Both the position numbers and the translations under genes were made by a program. Under the pieces are notes generated by a model, which had not been told where the DNA came from, did not search any database, and saw nothing but the letters and a program-made list of their open reading frames with translations. From positions 372,001-436,000 of the forward strand of contig CAWHYL010000006.1 in the NCBI GenBank assembly GCA_963833655.1: 64,000 bases of DNA, read 5' to 3'. Origin of the DNA: 3-1-20CM-4-69-9 sp963833655 (lineage in GTDB: Bacteria > Actinomycetota > Thermoleophilia > Gaiellales > Gaiellaceae). Positions 1 through 8,166 of the stretch are shown here, in pieces; position 1 is the stretch's first letter; every line of letters begins with the position of its first letter.

Positions 1-416
1 GCCACGGCGAGCGCGCCGACGGCCCACGCCGGCCCGGCGACGTGGAGGTCGAGCGCGCCCAGTGCGAGCGCCGAAACGACCGTTGCCTGCACCGCGCCCA
101 GCAGACCGAACGCCAGCGCGTAGCCGACGAGCAGGTCGAGCTTGTGCAGCGGCAAGGTCATCAGCCGCTCGAGCGTGCCGGTCGTGCGCTCGCGCAGCAT
201 CGTGATCGACGCGACCAGGAACATCATGCTGAACGGGAAGAGCCCGAGCAGCGGGCCGCCGATCCGGTCGAAGATCGCCGGTTGTCCGACGAACACGTAC
301 TTCAGGAGGGTCACCAGCAGGCACGGGACGGCGAGAAGGAGGGCGATCGTGCGCGGGTCACGCCGTAGCTGCATGAGCACACGCAGCGAGGTGCCGCCGG
401 CTGCCGCGGTGCTCAT
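1..416 (-). CDS. ABC-2 type exporter permease, C-terminus off the left edge
   Basis: The first about 138 residues of a membrane permease are present; the rest lies beyond base 1. Several hydrophobic segments are visible (around residues 23-43, 55-70 and 92-125). The motif MLRERTTGTLERLMTLPL between the second and third segments is typical of the cytoplasmic loop in ABC-2 permeases of the DrrB/NodJ type. The ATG at 416 overlaps the TGA of the upstream ATPase by 4 nt (ATGA), so the two genes form an exporter operon. The substrate cannot be read from the sequence. Confidence 0.82.
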   Translation of the reverse strand, partial: MSTAAAGGTSLRVLMQLRRDPRTIALLLAVPCLLVTLLKYVFVGQPAIFDRIGGPLLGLFPFSMMFLVASITMLRERTTGTLERLMTLPLHKLDLLVGYALAFGLLGAVQATVVSALALGALDLHVAGPAWAVGALAV

Positions 417-1120
417 CGTGCCTCCGACAGAGCCAGCAGCGCTGCGTCGAGGTCGTGCGTGCCGGTTTGGCGGCGCAGGCCCTCGACCGTCGTGGCCGCG
501 AGCAGCGCCCCCTCGCGCAGGAGCACCAGCTCGTCGCAACGCTCCGCCTCGTCCATCACATGGCTCGAGACGATCAGCGTCGCGCCTTGTGTTGCGAGCG
601 CGGCGAGATGCGTCCAGAGGTCTCGGCGCAGGACCGGGTCGAGACCGACGGTCGGCTCGTCGAGGACGAGGACCTCGGGCCTGCCGATCAGCGCCGTCGC
701 GAGAGCTGCACGCGCACGCTGGCCGCCGGATAGTCGAGTGACGACCCGGTCGGCGTCGTCCACGAGCCCGACCGTTTCGATGACGTCCTCGACCCTGGCG
801 TCGCGGCTCCCGAGCAGGCGCGCGAAGTACCTCAGATTCTCGCGGACGGTCAGGTCGCCGTAGACGGACGGAGCCTGCGTCGTGTATGCGACCCGCGAGC
901 GGAGCTCAGGTGCGCCGGCGGGCAGTCCGAGCACTGTGACGGCGCCGCGCTCGACCCGCTGGACGCCGACGATCGAGCGCATCAAGGTGCTCTTGCCACT
1001 GCCGTTGGGGCCGAGGAAGCCGGTGATTGCGCCGCGGCGGATCTCGACACTCAGGTCCGCAAGCGCGAGGCGACCGCCGCGAACGACCCGCAGCCGCTCG
1101 ACGACCACGGCACTGTCCAC
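413..1120 (-). CDS. ABC transporter ATP-binding protein
   Basis: A 235-residue ATPase of the exporter type that powers the adjacent ABC-2 permease. Walker A is GPNGSGKST (residues about 38-46), the signature is LSGGQ (about 130), Walker B with its catalytic Glu is VLVLDEPTVGLDP, and the switch His lies in SSHVMDEAE. Length is normal for a single nucleotide-binding domain without a C-terminal extension. It is coupled to the permease by a 4-nt overlap. The malic enzyme stops 4 nt upstream of the start, so co-transcription with it is possible but the functions look unrelated. Confidence 0.93.
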   Translation of the reverse strand: MDSAVVVERLRVVRGGRLALADLSVEIRRGAITGFLGPNGSGKSTLMRSIVGVQRVERGAVTVLGLPAGAPELRSRVAYTTQAPSVYGDLTVRENLRYFARLLGSRDARVEDVIETVGLVDDADRVVTRLSGGQRARAALATALIGRPEVLVLDEPTVGLDPVLRRDLWTHLAALATQGATLIVSSHVMDEAERCDELVLLREGALLAATTVEGLRRQTGTHDLDAALLALSEAR

Positions 1121-1124
1121 GGGA

Positions 1125-2516
1125 TTAGCCGGCGGCGGCGACGCGGGCGACTGCAGCCGCGACGCGAGGCGCGACGTCTCGGTTGAAGACGCTCGGAATG
1201 ATGTAGTCGGCGCTCAGCTCGTCGAGCGGGATCAGCTCCGCGATCGCCTCGGCGGCCGCCACCTTCATCGCCTCCGTGATATCGGTCGCGCGTGCGTCCA
1301 ACGCACCGCGGAAGATGCCGGGGAACGCGAGGACGTTGTTGATCTGGTTGGGATAGTCGGAGCGGCCGGTCGCGACGACCGCCGCGACCCCTTCGATCTC
1401 CTCGGGCATGACCTCGGGCGTGGGGTTGGCCATCGCAAAGACGACTGCGTCGTCCGCCATCCGCGCGATCCCGCGCGCCGTCACTGCACCGGGCGCCGAC
1501 AGGCCGATGTACACGTCCGCGCCTGCGAGCACATCGTCGCCCGATCCGCGCTCCCGGTCCGGATTCGTCTTCGCGGCCAGCTCGGCTTTCGCGGCAGTCA
1601 GGTTCGGATCTCCGGCACAAAGGGCGCCTCGGCGATCGACGCCGACGATGTTCGTCACGCCGGCCGCCAACAGGATGTTCGCGGTGGCGACGCCCGCAGC
1701 GCCCACACCGGTGATGACGACCTTCACGTCCTCGGCGCGCTTGCCGACGACGCGCAGGGCATTGAGAAATGCCGCGAGCACCACGACCGCCGTCCCGTGC
1801 TGGTCGTCGTGGAAGACCGGGATGTCGAGAAGGTCGCGAAGGTGCCGCTCGATCGTGAAGCAGCGCGGTGCCGAGATGTCCTCGAGGTTGATTCCACCGA
1901 AGACGGGAGCGATCGCACGCACTGTGGCGACGATCTCGGCCTCGTCCTTCGTCGCGAGGCAGAGCGGCCACGCATCCACGCCTCCGAACTCCTTGAACAG
2001 CAGCGCCTTGCCCTCCATCACCGGCAGCGCCGCCTCCGGCCCGATGTCGCCGAGGCCGAGCACGGCCGTGCCGTCGGTGACGATCGCGACGGTATTCCGC
2101 TTGACAGTGAGGTTCCAGACGAGCTCCGGGTCCTCGGCGATCGCCGAAGAGACCCGCGCGACCCCCGGCGTGTACGCCATCGAGAGGTCGTCCCGCGTCT
2201 TGAGCGGCACCTTCCCGTTGACCTCGATCTTGCCGCCGAGGTGCATGAGGTAGGTGCGGTCGGACACGTGCTCGATCTCGACGCCGGGCACGGAGCGGGC
2301 CGCGGCCACGAGGCGTTCGAGATGTGCGGCGTCGCCGGCGAACACCGTCACGTCGCGCACCTTCTTGCCGGTCTCGACGCGAACGAGGTCGATCGCACCA
2401 AGGGAGCCGCCGGCGTCGGCGACCGCGCGTGCGAGGTCGGCGAACGCGCCTGGACGATCGTCGAGATGTGCGCGCAGCGTCGCGCTGAACGACGCAGATG
2501 GGTGGATCGCAACCAT
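1125..2516 (-). CDS. NAD(P)-dependent malic enzyme with N-terminal ACT domain
   Basis: Oxidative decarboxylation of malate to pyruvate in the cytosol. The 463-residue protein starts with an ACT-like amino-acid-binding domain (residues about 10-75, DDRPGAFADLARAVADAGG). It continues with the malic N domain (SMAYTPGVA with the catalytic Tyr; LLFKEFGGVDAWPL), the metal site HDDQHGTA and the NAD-binding Rossmann loop ITGVGAAGVA; ANPTPE and YPNQINN are family signatures. The ATG at 2516 was chosen because upstream in-frame sequence lacks family character. The ACT domain suggests allosteric control, as in Bacillus and actinobacterial malic enzymes; the ligand is unknown. Cofactor preference cannot be decided. 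Confidence 0.92.
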   Translation of the reverse strand: MVAIHPSASFSATLRAHLDDRPGAFADLARAVADAGGSLGAIDLVRVETGKKVRDVTVFAGDAAHLERLVAAARSVPGVEIEHVSDRTYLMHLGGKIEVNGKVPLKTRDDLSMAYTPGVARVSSAIAEDPELVWNLTVKRNTVAIVTDGTAVLGLGDIGPEAALPVMEGKALLFKEFGGVDAWPLCLATKDEAEIVATVRAIAPVFGGINLEDISAPRCFTIERHLRDLLDIPVFHDDQHGTAVVVLAAFLNALRVVGKRAEDVKVVITGVGAAGVATANILLAAGVTNIVGVDRRGALCAGDPNLTAAKAELAAKTNPDRERGSGDDVLAGADVYIGLSAPGAVTARGIARMADDAVVFAMANPTPEVMPEEIEGVAAVVATGRSDYPNQINNVLAFPGIFRGALDARATDITEAMKVAAAEAIAELIPLDELSADYIIPSVFNRDVAPRVAAAVARVAAAG

Positions 2517-2642
2517 GCTCGAACAATCGCGTCGCGCCGCATGCGCGCCATCGGTGAGAAGCCGCACGTTCGGTCCGAGATTGCACCGATGACCGCTCAC
2601 CACCAAGGCGACAAGCTCGAGGTGGACGCAAAGGAGGCTGCT

Positions 2643-2864
2643 ATGCCCAAGCCAGCAGCGACACCACGGCGCGCCGCTCCCGGCGATCTCCTCGAGGTCG
2701 TCGGTCACCACGTCGGCGAGACGCCACAGCTCGCCGAGATCCTCGAGGTCCTCGGCGAACCGGGGCACGAGCACTACCGCGTGCGCTGGGAGAGCGGGCG
2801 CGAGACGACGATCTACCCGGGCAGCGACGCGGTGGTGCGCCCGGCCCGGCGAAAGGAGCCGTGA
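2643..2864 (+). CDS. DUF1918 family protein
   Basis: A 73-residue basic protein with the DUF1918 pattern: PGDLLEVVGHHVGE, then AEILEVLG, then HYRVRWESGRE and a terminal 'IYPGSDAVV'. The family is almost exclusively actinobacterial and has no established biochemical role; members are often stress-induced. The ATG follows a strong ribosome-binding site (AAAGGAGG, about 5 nt spacing). Its TGA overlaps the start of the following YbaK gene, so the two are translationally coupled. Confidence 0.88.
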   Translation: MPKPAATPRRAAPGDLLEVVGHHVGETPQLAEILEVLGEPGHEHYRVRWESGRETTIYPGSDAVVRPARRKEP

Positions 2865-3328
2865 TGATTCACGAACTCATCGACGAGCTGAACGAGAAGC
2901 ACGTCGAACATACCGTCATGCCCCACTCGCGCACGCAAACGGCGACGGCCGAAGCCCGTGCCGTCGGCGTGGCCCCTCACGTCGTCGCGAAGACAGTCGT
3001 CGTCGCGACCGACGACGGCTTCGTGCGTGCCGTCGTGCCCGCGTCACAGCGGCTCGACTTGCACAAGCTGCGGAAAGCGATCGGCACGGTCGACAAGCCC
3101 CGGCTCGCGACGGAGGCGGAGCTCTCCGCCGCCTATCCGGGCTTCGAGCTCGGAGCGGTGCCGCCCTTCAGCGGACCTTCGGGCGACCGCGTGGTCGTCG
3201 ACCAGCGGCTGGCCTGGCAAGAGGACGTCGTCCTCGAGGCGGGCACGCATTCGCAGTCGATCAAGCTGCACCTGCGCGACTTGCTCGCGCTCTCAGGCGC
3301 TGACGTGGCGGACATCTCCGCCAGCTGA
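2864..3328 (+). CDS. YbaK/EbsC-type aminoacyl-tRNA deacylase
   Basis: A 154-residue YbaK / ProRS-associated domain. Members hydrolyse mischarged tRNAs such as Cys- or Ala-tRNAPro in trans. The family core is visible: AVGVAPHVVAKTVVV with the conserved Lys, a VVPASQRLDLHKLRKAIG segment, and the GAVPPFSGP loop. The N-terminus IDELNEKHVEHTVMPHS fits the family. ATG 2864 is 7 nt after AAAGGAG; an in-frame GTG at 2861 would add one residue. Substrate specificity is not deducible. The 3' end overlaps a degenerate antisense ATP-grasp remnant. Confidence 0.86.
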   Translation: MIHELIDELNEKHVEHTVMPHSRTQTATAEARAVGVAPHVVAKTVVVATDDGFVRAVVPASQRLDLHKLRKAIGTVDKPRLATEAELSAAYPGFELGAVPPFSGPSGDRVVVDQRLAWQEDVVLEAGTHSQSIKLHLRDLLALSGADVADISAS

Positions 3329-3535
3329 ACCGCCGAGAATTCCGAGTCCCGCGGCGGCGTCGAGGTTGACGTCGCCGCCGGGCAGGGAGTACCGCCCGTC
3401 GAGATCCACGGCGCCGTTGAGCTCGAGCACGGTGTAGCCGCCGTCCAGCGGGAGAAGATCGACGCCGACGAGGTCCATGCCGAGAGCCCCGGCGGCTGCG
3501 AGCGCCGCCTCGCAGAGCGTCTCGAGGGTCAAACC
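3293..3535 (-). pseudogene. Remnant of a RimK-type ATP-grasp ligase (C-terminal fragment)
   Basis: About 80 codons on the minus strand read like the C-terminus of an ATP-grasp (RimK/LysX) ligase: AALAAAGALGMDLVGVDLLP followed by VLELNGAVDLDGRYSLPGGD. The Glu and Asn that bind Mg-ATP (LELNG) are intact. Upstream in the same frame the translation becomes Arg-rich and unrelated, and no start or N-terminal domains are found. The tail overlaps the YbaK gene by 36 nt. I read this as a decayed gene or a fragment left by recombination. A rearranged complete gene elsewhere cannot be excluded. Confidence 0.5.
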
Positions 3536-3636
3536 CGCGCGCAGGTGCCGCCGAGCAGGTCCTCGGCGAAGATCGTGGCCGCCGCCTCGCGGTCGCCGCG
3601 AGCAAGCGCGCCGACGATCGGTAGGGCTACGGAGGG

Positions 3637-3966
3637 CTATCCGTGGAAAGGCGCAAGCCGTTCGCGGCTCTGCTCGACCCAGGAATAGGCCACCCGTGCG
3701 ATCCGCGGGTGCTCCTCGACGATGTCTCGCCAGTCCTCGAAGGCCGCCTGGAGGTCCCAGTGGAACGGCTCGTCGATGAGCTCGTCGACCGTCCATTCGA
3801 CCTCGTCGCCCTCGAAGACGAAGACGACCTCGCCGGCGGAGAGGAAGATCGTGTGACGGCGCAATCCGATCGCCTCGGGATCGAACGGCGCGCCGCGGGC
3901 GATCAGCTCCGCGGCTCGTGGCTCCGCGCCCGGCTTCAGGCGGGCGACGATTGCAAGCTGTTCCAT
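3637..3966 (-). CDS. Conserved small protein, paralogue of the gene at 27974-28294
   Basis: 109 residues, soluble, no known domain recognised. The core IVARL...FDPEAIGL...EVVFVFEGDEVEW.VDELIDEP is shared with the 106-residue product of 27974-28294, with which it aligns end to end. The N-terminal 'MEQLAIVARL' strand plus the central acidic strand-loop-strand suggest a small alpha/beta fold, possibly ferredoxin-like; this is inference. ATG 3966 follows AGGAGG with good spacing. Its 5' end overlaps the 3' end of the upstream universal stress gene by 31 nt, so both belong to one operon. Function unknown; stress association comes from context. Confidence 0.78.
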   Translation of the reverse strand: MEQLAIVARLKPGAEPRAAELIARGAPFDPEAIGLRRHTIFLSAGEVVFVFEGDEVEWTVDELIDEPFHWDLQAAFEDWRDIVEEHPRIARVAYSWVEQSRERLAPFHG

Positions 3967-4751
3967 GGTGTCCTCCTCGTGCTGTGACGGTGGGATGAAA
4001 CGCGCAGGGGAATGAGCAACACCGGCGTCCGCCCGCGTTCGAGCAGCTCGCGCACGATCGGTGCGCGACCGGCGGCCAGCTTCTGCGCCCAGCCGATTGC
4101 GATCAGATCGGCCTCGTCCTCCGCGGCCGCGAGGACAATCTCCTCCTCGCGACGCCCGACGCGCACCTCGACCCTGACGCTCCCGATGCCCCACGGGCAG
4201 TAGCGCGCCACGAATTCCTCGCGCCACGCGTCGGCTTCGTGCTGAGGCTGGTCGGTGAACAAGGGCAACGTCGCCTCGTCGTGGACGTGCAGCACGACGA
4301 CCTCGATCTCCGCATCGTCCGCGAGCTGGATGAGCGTCTTGGGCGCGAGAGAGGTGAGCGGCGTCCCCTCGAGGGGCACGAGCACCCGCTCGAGCCTCCC
4401 GGGCCGCTGTGCGTTCGGCGGAACGACGACGACCGGCTTGGGTTGCGACGTGATCACTTCCAGCGCCGTCGAGCCGATCTTGCGTCCGCTCGGAAGACCT
4501 CGGCCGCCAACGACGAGCGCGACGGCGTCCGCGGCCGCTGCAGCGCCGGCGAGGGCCGGGACGACGTCTCCCTCGAGCCGCCGCAGCTCCAGTCCGGCGG
4601 CCGCAGCCGTGGCCGCCGCGATGCGGTCGCCGTCCTCGCCGACGTGAACCGCATCGATGTCGGCGCCGAAGGCGGCGCCGAGCTTCTGCGCCGTCGCAAG
4701 CACGGTTGCCGCGGCGGCACTGTTGTCGAGCGCTGCAATCACTTTCTTCAT
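3936..4751 (-). CDS. Universal stress protein, tandem UspA domains
   Basis: About 271 residues with two UspA folds. The first starts KKVIAALDNS and ends GGRGLPSGRKIGSTALEVI...VVVVPP, the ATP-binding type G-2x-G-nx-G-S/T. The second runs from RLERVLVPLEGTPL to IGWAQKL...VRELLERGRTPVLLIPL. ATG 4751 is preferred over ATG 4757 because GGGAG lies only 1-2 nt from 4757 but about 7 nt from 4751. The start overlaps the stop of the GH65 gene, so the unit GH65-Usp-small protein is coupled. Usp proteins bind ATP and are induced by starvation or hypoxia; the precise role is unknown. Confidence 0.88.
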   Translation of the reverse strand: MKKVIAALDNSAAAATVLATAQKLGAAFGADIDAVHVGEDGDRIAAATAAAAGLELRRLEGDVVPALAGAAAAADAVALVVGGRGLPSGRKIGSTALEVITSQPKPVVVVPPNAQRPGRLERVLVPLEGTPLTSLAPKTLIQLADDAEIEVVVLHVHDEATLPLFTDQPQHEADAWREEFVARYCPWGIGSVRVEVRVGRREEEIVLAAAEDEADLIAIGWAQKLAAGRAPIVRELLERGRTPVLLIPLRVSSHRHSTRRTPWNSLQSSPA

Positions 4752-4753
4752 GA

Positions 4754-7363
4754 TCATGCTCCCTTCGAGAAGACCCTGTGTCGCGCGCCGATCACCGACA
4801 CCGGCACCTTTGGATCGGCGTCGACTGTGATCGCGTCGTGCTCGATCCGGATGCGGACCGGATAGCCGCGAAAGCTGAGCCGGACTTCGAGCGCATCCCA
4901 CGCGTCCGGCAAGGCCGGATCGACGGTTAGACGCCGCGGGGTTGCGCGCACGCCGGCGAATCCGAAGACGAGCGCCTGCCAGACGCCGCCCATCGTCGCA
5001 AGGTGCAATCCGCCCGACGTCGTGCCGGTCAGATCGTCGACGTCGAGCCGGCACGAGAGCTTCAGCGCGTCGAGGGCTGGGCCGAACCTGCGCGCGCGCG
5101 CGAACAGCGCAGCGTGAATCGCGGGCGAGAGCGAGCTGCCGTGTGCGGTCCGCGGCTCGTAGTACGCCAGGTTCGGCTCGAGCGACCCGGCGGCGACTTC
5201 CTCCGGCACTAGGTGATGCAACATCAGCGCGTCCGCCTGCTTGACAACCTGAGCACCGGCGACTCGCTCGTGGCCGAGGAGCAAGTCCGCAGCAAGCGGC
5301 CGCCGGCCGAGATCGGCGACGACCAGCGGCTCGAGCCGATGGAAGCCCGCGAACTGCTCGTAGATCCGAGTCGTCGGATCGAAGCCGTCGACGAGCCTGT
5401 CCGCAACCTCCAGCCACAGGCGCCGTTCGTCGTCCGCGACAGCTCCGGCAGCAACAGCGGCCGCGCGGCGGAGATTCCAGCGGGCCATGACGTTCGTGAA
5501 CGCGTTGTCGTCGACGGGCTGGTGGTACTCGTCGGGCCCGATCACTCGGTCGATATGCGCGCGTCCGACGGCATCGCAGCGAATCCTCGAGGCCCAGTAG
5601 CGAGCCGTCTCGACGAGGAGCTCACGTCCAGGCCCGTGCGCAAACGCAGCGTCTGCAGCCCAGTCGAGGTAGAAGCTCGCCGCCCAGGCGACGTCCGCCA
5701 CGATGTGTTCTTCGAGCTCGCCGGTGCGAATCGGAACGTCGCGGCCGGCCTGGTCGAAGGCATGAGACGGCGTCACGTCCGCGCCCGACGCCGCAGACTC
5801 CCACGGAAATCGCGCGCCGGCACAACCGAGACGGGCCGCGTTCGCGCGGGCGGCATCGAGTCGGCGCAGCCGATACTCGAGCATCGCACGTGCCGCCGGC
5901 GGGTGCGTCGCGGCGAGGAACGGGAGCACGAACACGTCGCTGTCCCAGAAGACATGACCGCGGTACGCGGGCCCGGTCAAGCCCCGCGCGCCGACGGCGG
6001 CTTCACCTGCGTCCGAGACAGAGCTCATCAGGTGGAAGAGGGCAAACCGGACGAGCCGCTGCAGCTCGTCGTCACCCTCGATGACGATGTCGGCGGTCCG
6101 CCAGCGCTCGGCCCAGCGCGCTCGATGCTCGCCGAGCAGGCGGTCGAACCCGGCGCGACGCGCAACTACTACGTGGTCGACGACTTCCTCCGGATCGGGA
6201 GGCGTCGTCGGGCTGGCGAGATATGCGGCGACGCGGTCGAGCACGCCGTCCTCCGGGTAATCGTGTGCCGCAGCGACAACGCCTCCGTCGCCGGCGCGGG
6301 CGCGGGCCCACTCGACGCCGTCGATGACGCCATCCTCCACGCCGGCCTCGACCGCGGTCAGCGCGCGCTCGGACTCGAGCAGCTCGGGCACGCCGCGCGC
6401 TCGCAGCACCGCGGTGCCCGGGCGTGCCAACGACGAGAAGAGCAGCGCATCGACCTCGCCGTCCCGCCCGAGCCGTTGCCGCAGAGTCCCGGTTCGGAGA
6501 TCGAGGCGGCGCTCGAACCACATCGGCTCGGGCAGCTCGCCGTCGAGGCGTGTCCACACGGGACACGAGGCGAGCTCGCTTTCCGCTCCGGCGCCCGCGT
6601 AGACGCCGGCGGCGAGCACGCGCGGCCGTGCGGCCGCGTGCGCTCCCACGGGGCTGCCACTCGTCCCGATGACCCCGTCGGCGAGCGTCAGCAGCGTCGC
6701 GTGCGCGCGTTCGAGCTCGGGATCGAAGCCCCGGACGGTGACCGACCAGCGCTCGTCGTCGACGAGCTGCGGCAGCTCGTGTGCGCGCCGACGAGCCAGC
6801 TGGTCTTCGAGAACGCCGGCGAACGAGTCAGGCCCGCCGGGAAACGCGACGACTCCAGGCGGCGTCCCGGTCGGCTCGCGCCCCACCGAGAACGCCGTGG
6901 CGCTTCCGAGGAGCAGATACGAGTCACTGCCCGGGATGCCGCCGAGCGGTCCGAACTCGTCCCCGGCGACGAGCACCTGCGACGCAGCGACGCCGAGCCG
7001 CGAGAGCTCGGCGAGGATCCAGCGCGCCGAATCGGCCTTGTCGGTCAGTCCGATCTCGACGTGCTTCGCGTCGCTCGTCACCTTGGCCGCAGGCAGCCCC
7101 GCCCCGCGCGCGGCCGCCTCTGCGACGGCGACGGCGTCGCGCAGACCGTCCAGGCCTGCTGCCCGCAGCCGTCCCTCGACGGCGGCCAGCAGCTCGCCGA
7201 TCCGCGCCTTCGGCGGATCCGCCCAGTCCGGCTCGGGGATGAGATCCACCTTCCGCCGGTTGAGCCGCTGCGAGACGACGGCCGCCTGGACGCCCCGCGC
7301 GGCGAGCGCCGCCACCGTTTCCGCAGCGGCCGCGTCCAGCGCGGCGTCCTCCTGCGCCGTACG
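4754..7363 (-). CDS. Glycoside hydrolase family 65 phosphorylase/hydrolase (C-terminal part of a frameshifted HAD-GH65 fusion)
   Basis: About 865 codons in this frame, which opens near 7363 without a convincing start of its own; a GTG at 7315 is available. The first part (ETVAALAARGVQAAVVSQ to VAGDEFGPLGGIPGSDSYLL) is the second half of an HAD phosphatase domain. The GH65 N-domain and (alpha/alpha)6 barrel follow, with FWDSDVFVLPF, IGPDEYHQPVDDNAFTNV (general acid Glu) and the phosphate-site motif TAHGSSLSPAIHA. Family members phosphorolyse or hydrolyse alpha-glucosides such as trehalose, maltose or kojibiose. HAD-GH65 fusions are usual, so the split from 7364-7694 reflects one frameshift near 7362-7368. 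It may be real decay or a sequencing error. Confidence 0.85.
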   Translation of the reverse strand, partial: RTAQEDAALDAAAAETVAALAARGVQAAVVSQRLNRRKVDLIPEPDWADPPKARIGELLAAVEGRLRAAGLDGLRDAVAVAEAAARGAGLPAAKVTSDAKHVEIGLTDKADSARWILAELSRLGVAASQVLVAGDEFGPLGGIPGSDSYLLLGSATAFSVGREPTGTPPGVVAFPGGPDSFAGVLEDQLARRRAHELPQLVDDERWSVTVRGFDPELERAHATLLTLADGVIGTSGSPVGAHAAARPRVLAAGVYAGAGAESELASCPVWTRLDGELPEPMWFERRLDLRTGTLRQRLGRDGEVDALLFSSLARPGTAVLRARGVPELLESERALTAVEAGVEDGVIDGVEWARARAGDGGVVAAAHDYPEDGVLDRVAAYLASPTTPPDPEEVVDHVVVARRAGFDRLLGEHRARWAERWRTADIVIEGDDELQRLVRFALFHLMSSVSDAGEAAVGARGLTGPAYRGHVFWDSDVFVLPFLAATHPPAARAMLEYRLRRLDAARANAARLGCAGARFPWESAASGADVTPSHAFDQAGRDVPIRTGELEEHIVADVAWAASFYLDWAADAAFAHGPGRELLVETARYWASRIRCDAVGRAHIDRVIGPDEYHQPVDDNAFTNVMARWNLRRAAAVAAGAVADDERRLWLEVADRLVDGFDPTTRIYEQFAGFHRLEPLVVADLGRRPLAADLLLGHERVAGAQVVKQADALMLHHLVPEEVAAGSLEPNLAYYEPRTAHGSSLSPAIHAALFARARRFGPALDALKLSCRLDVDDLTGTTSGGLHLATMGGVWQALVFGFAGVRATPRRLTVDPALPDAWDALEVRLSFRGYPVRIRIEHDAITVDADPKVPVSVIGARHRVFSKGA

Positions 7364-7694
7364 CCTGACGGCGGAAGACGAGCTCCGGGCCGGCGGGACC
7401 GACCCGATAGACCTCGGAGCCGCGATTCAGGCACAGGTAGAGCAGCCCGGGGCCGGACGGCCTCGCGTCGAGCTGGCCGTCGACGTTGTCGACGTGCGTT
7501 CCGGTCACGACGGCGAGGTGGACGCCAGCTTCCGAGAGCTCCTCGACGAGGTCGCGCACCCGCCCCGCATCTGCCCGGCGGTCCGGCACAGCGGTGCCGT
7601 CCCAGTCGAAGACGATCGCCTCGAAGCGCCTTGCCAGCTCAGGCGGCAGGCTCCGAGGCTTCGGGGCGAGGGGCGGCGACTCGGCGACGGTCAT
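7364..7694 (-). pseudogene. N-terminal HAD phosphatase segment of the HAD-GH65 fusion, out of frame with the rest
   Basis: Starts at ATG 7694, 1 nt after the CBS gene. About 110 codons carry HAD motif I (AIVFDWDGTAVPDRRAD) and motif II (LAVVTGTHVDNV), then LYLCLNRGSEVYRVGPAG. After ELVFRRQ the frame turns into Gly/Arg-rich nonsense, while the homologous continuation (RTAQEDAALDAAAAETV) sits in the next frame, one base away. A single extra G or a missing pair of bases in the stretch around 7362-7368 would explain this. If the base is a sequencing error, one intact protein of about 980 residues spans 4754-7694. Confidence 0.75.
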
Positions 7695-7695
7695 C

Positions 7696-8070
7696 TCACG
7701 CCCTCGAGGCCGTCGCCTCCACCAGGTCGAGCACGGAGACGACCCCCAGCGGCCTGTTCAGGCGGTCGACCGCGACGGCGTGCGACGACGACGCCTCGTG
7801 CATACGTGCGAGCGCCTCGTCGATCGTGTCCGACAGGCGGACGAGCGGAGCCGGGCCTCCGAGGTCCCCCGCGCGACTCGACTCGAGCGCGTCGGCGTAC
7901 AGCGCCGCTGCGATGTCGGCAGCCGTGACGAGGCGTGGTAGCTCCCCGGCCGCGATGACGACGATGGCGTGAATCCGATGGGCCGCCATCATCGCCGCGA
8001 CCTTGGTCGCCGGCGTCTGCGGCGTGCAGGCGACGACGCCTCGGTGCATCACGTCGCCAACTCGGTCCAT
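7696..8070 (-). CDS. CBS-domain pair protein
   Basis: 124 residues made only of two CBS motifs: VGDVMHRGVVACTPQTPATK..MAAHRIHAIVV and LSDTIDEALARMHEASSSHAVAVD..PLGVVSVLDLV. Such stand-alone pairs bind adenosyl nucleotides and resemble Hrp1 of the mycobacterial DosR regulon. ATG 8070 was chosen over an upstream TTG (8088). Its stop is 1 nt before the start of the HAD-GH65 gene, so it heads the operon CBS - HAD/GH65 - Usp - small protein. A terminator-like hairpin lies upstream, between it and the Usp gene at 8167. Confidence 0.85.
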   Translation of the reverse strand: MDRVGDVMHRGVVACTPQTPATKVAAMMAAHRIHAIVVIAAGELPRLVTAADIAAALYADALESSRAGDLGGPAPLVRLSDTIDEALARMHEASSSHAVAVDRLNRPLGVVSVLDLVEATASRA

Positions 8071-8088
8071 GACTCCTCGCTTCCCCAA

Positions 8089-8118
8089 AACGTTCTCGCC
8101 GCGATGATCGGCGAGAAC
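8089..8118 (-). terminator. Rho-independent terminator-like hairpin behind the Usp gene
   Basis: Perfect 10-bp inverted repeat GTTCTCGCCG (8092-8101) / CGGCGAGAAC (8109-8118) with a 7-nt loop. On the minus strand it is followed by GTTTTGG. It lies 49 nt after the stop of the minus-strand Usp gene and just upstream of the CBS gene. A dyad operator for the CBS operon is the alternative. Confidence 0.6.
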
Positions 8119-8166
8119 GACTCCAGCGCCATCCGCAGCGACGCGGAACGCGCGTGCGGCGAAGTA

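Noticed and set aside
882..2864. Long plus-strand open frame opposite the malic enzyme
   Set aside because: Composition is Arg/Asp/His-rich shadow translation typical of antisense frames in high-GC DNA; the minus strand encodes a complete malic enzyme with all motifs. Only the last 73 codons (DUF1918) are real.
5213..7972. 919-codon plus-strand open frame across the GH65 region
   Set aside because: Shadow of the minus-strand HAD-GH65 gene; no domain, no start signal, and composition like other antisense frames.
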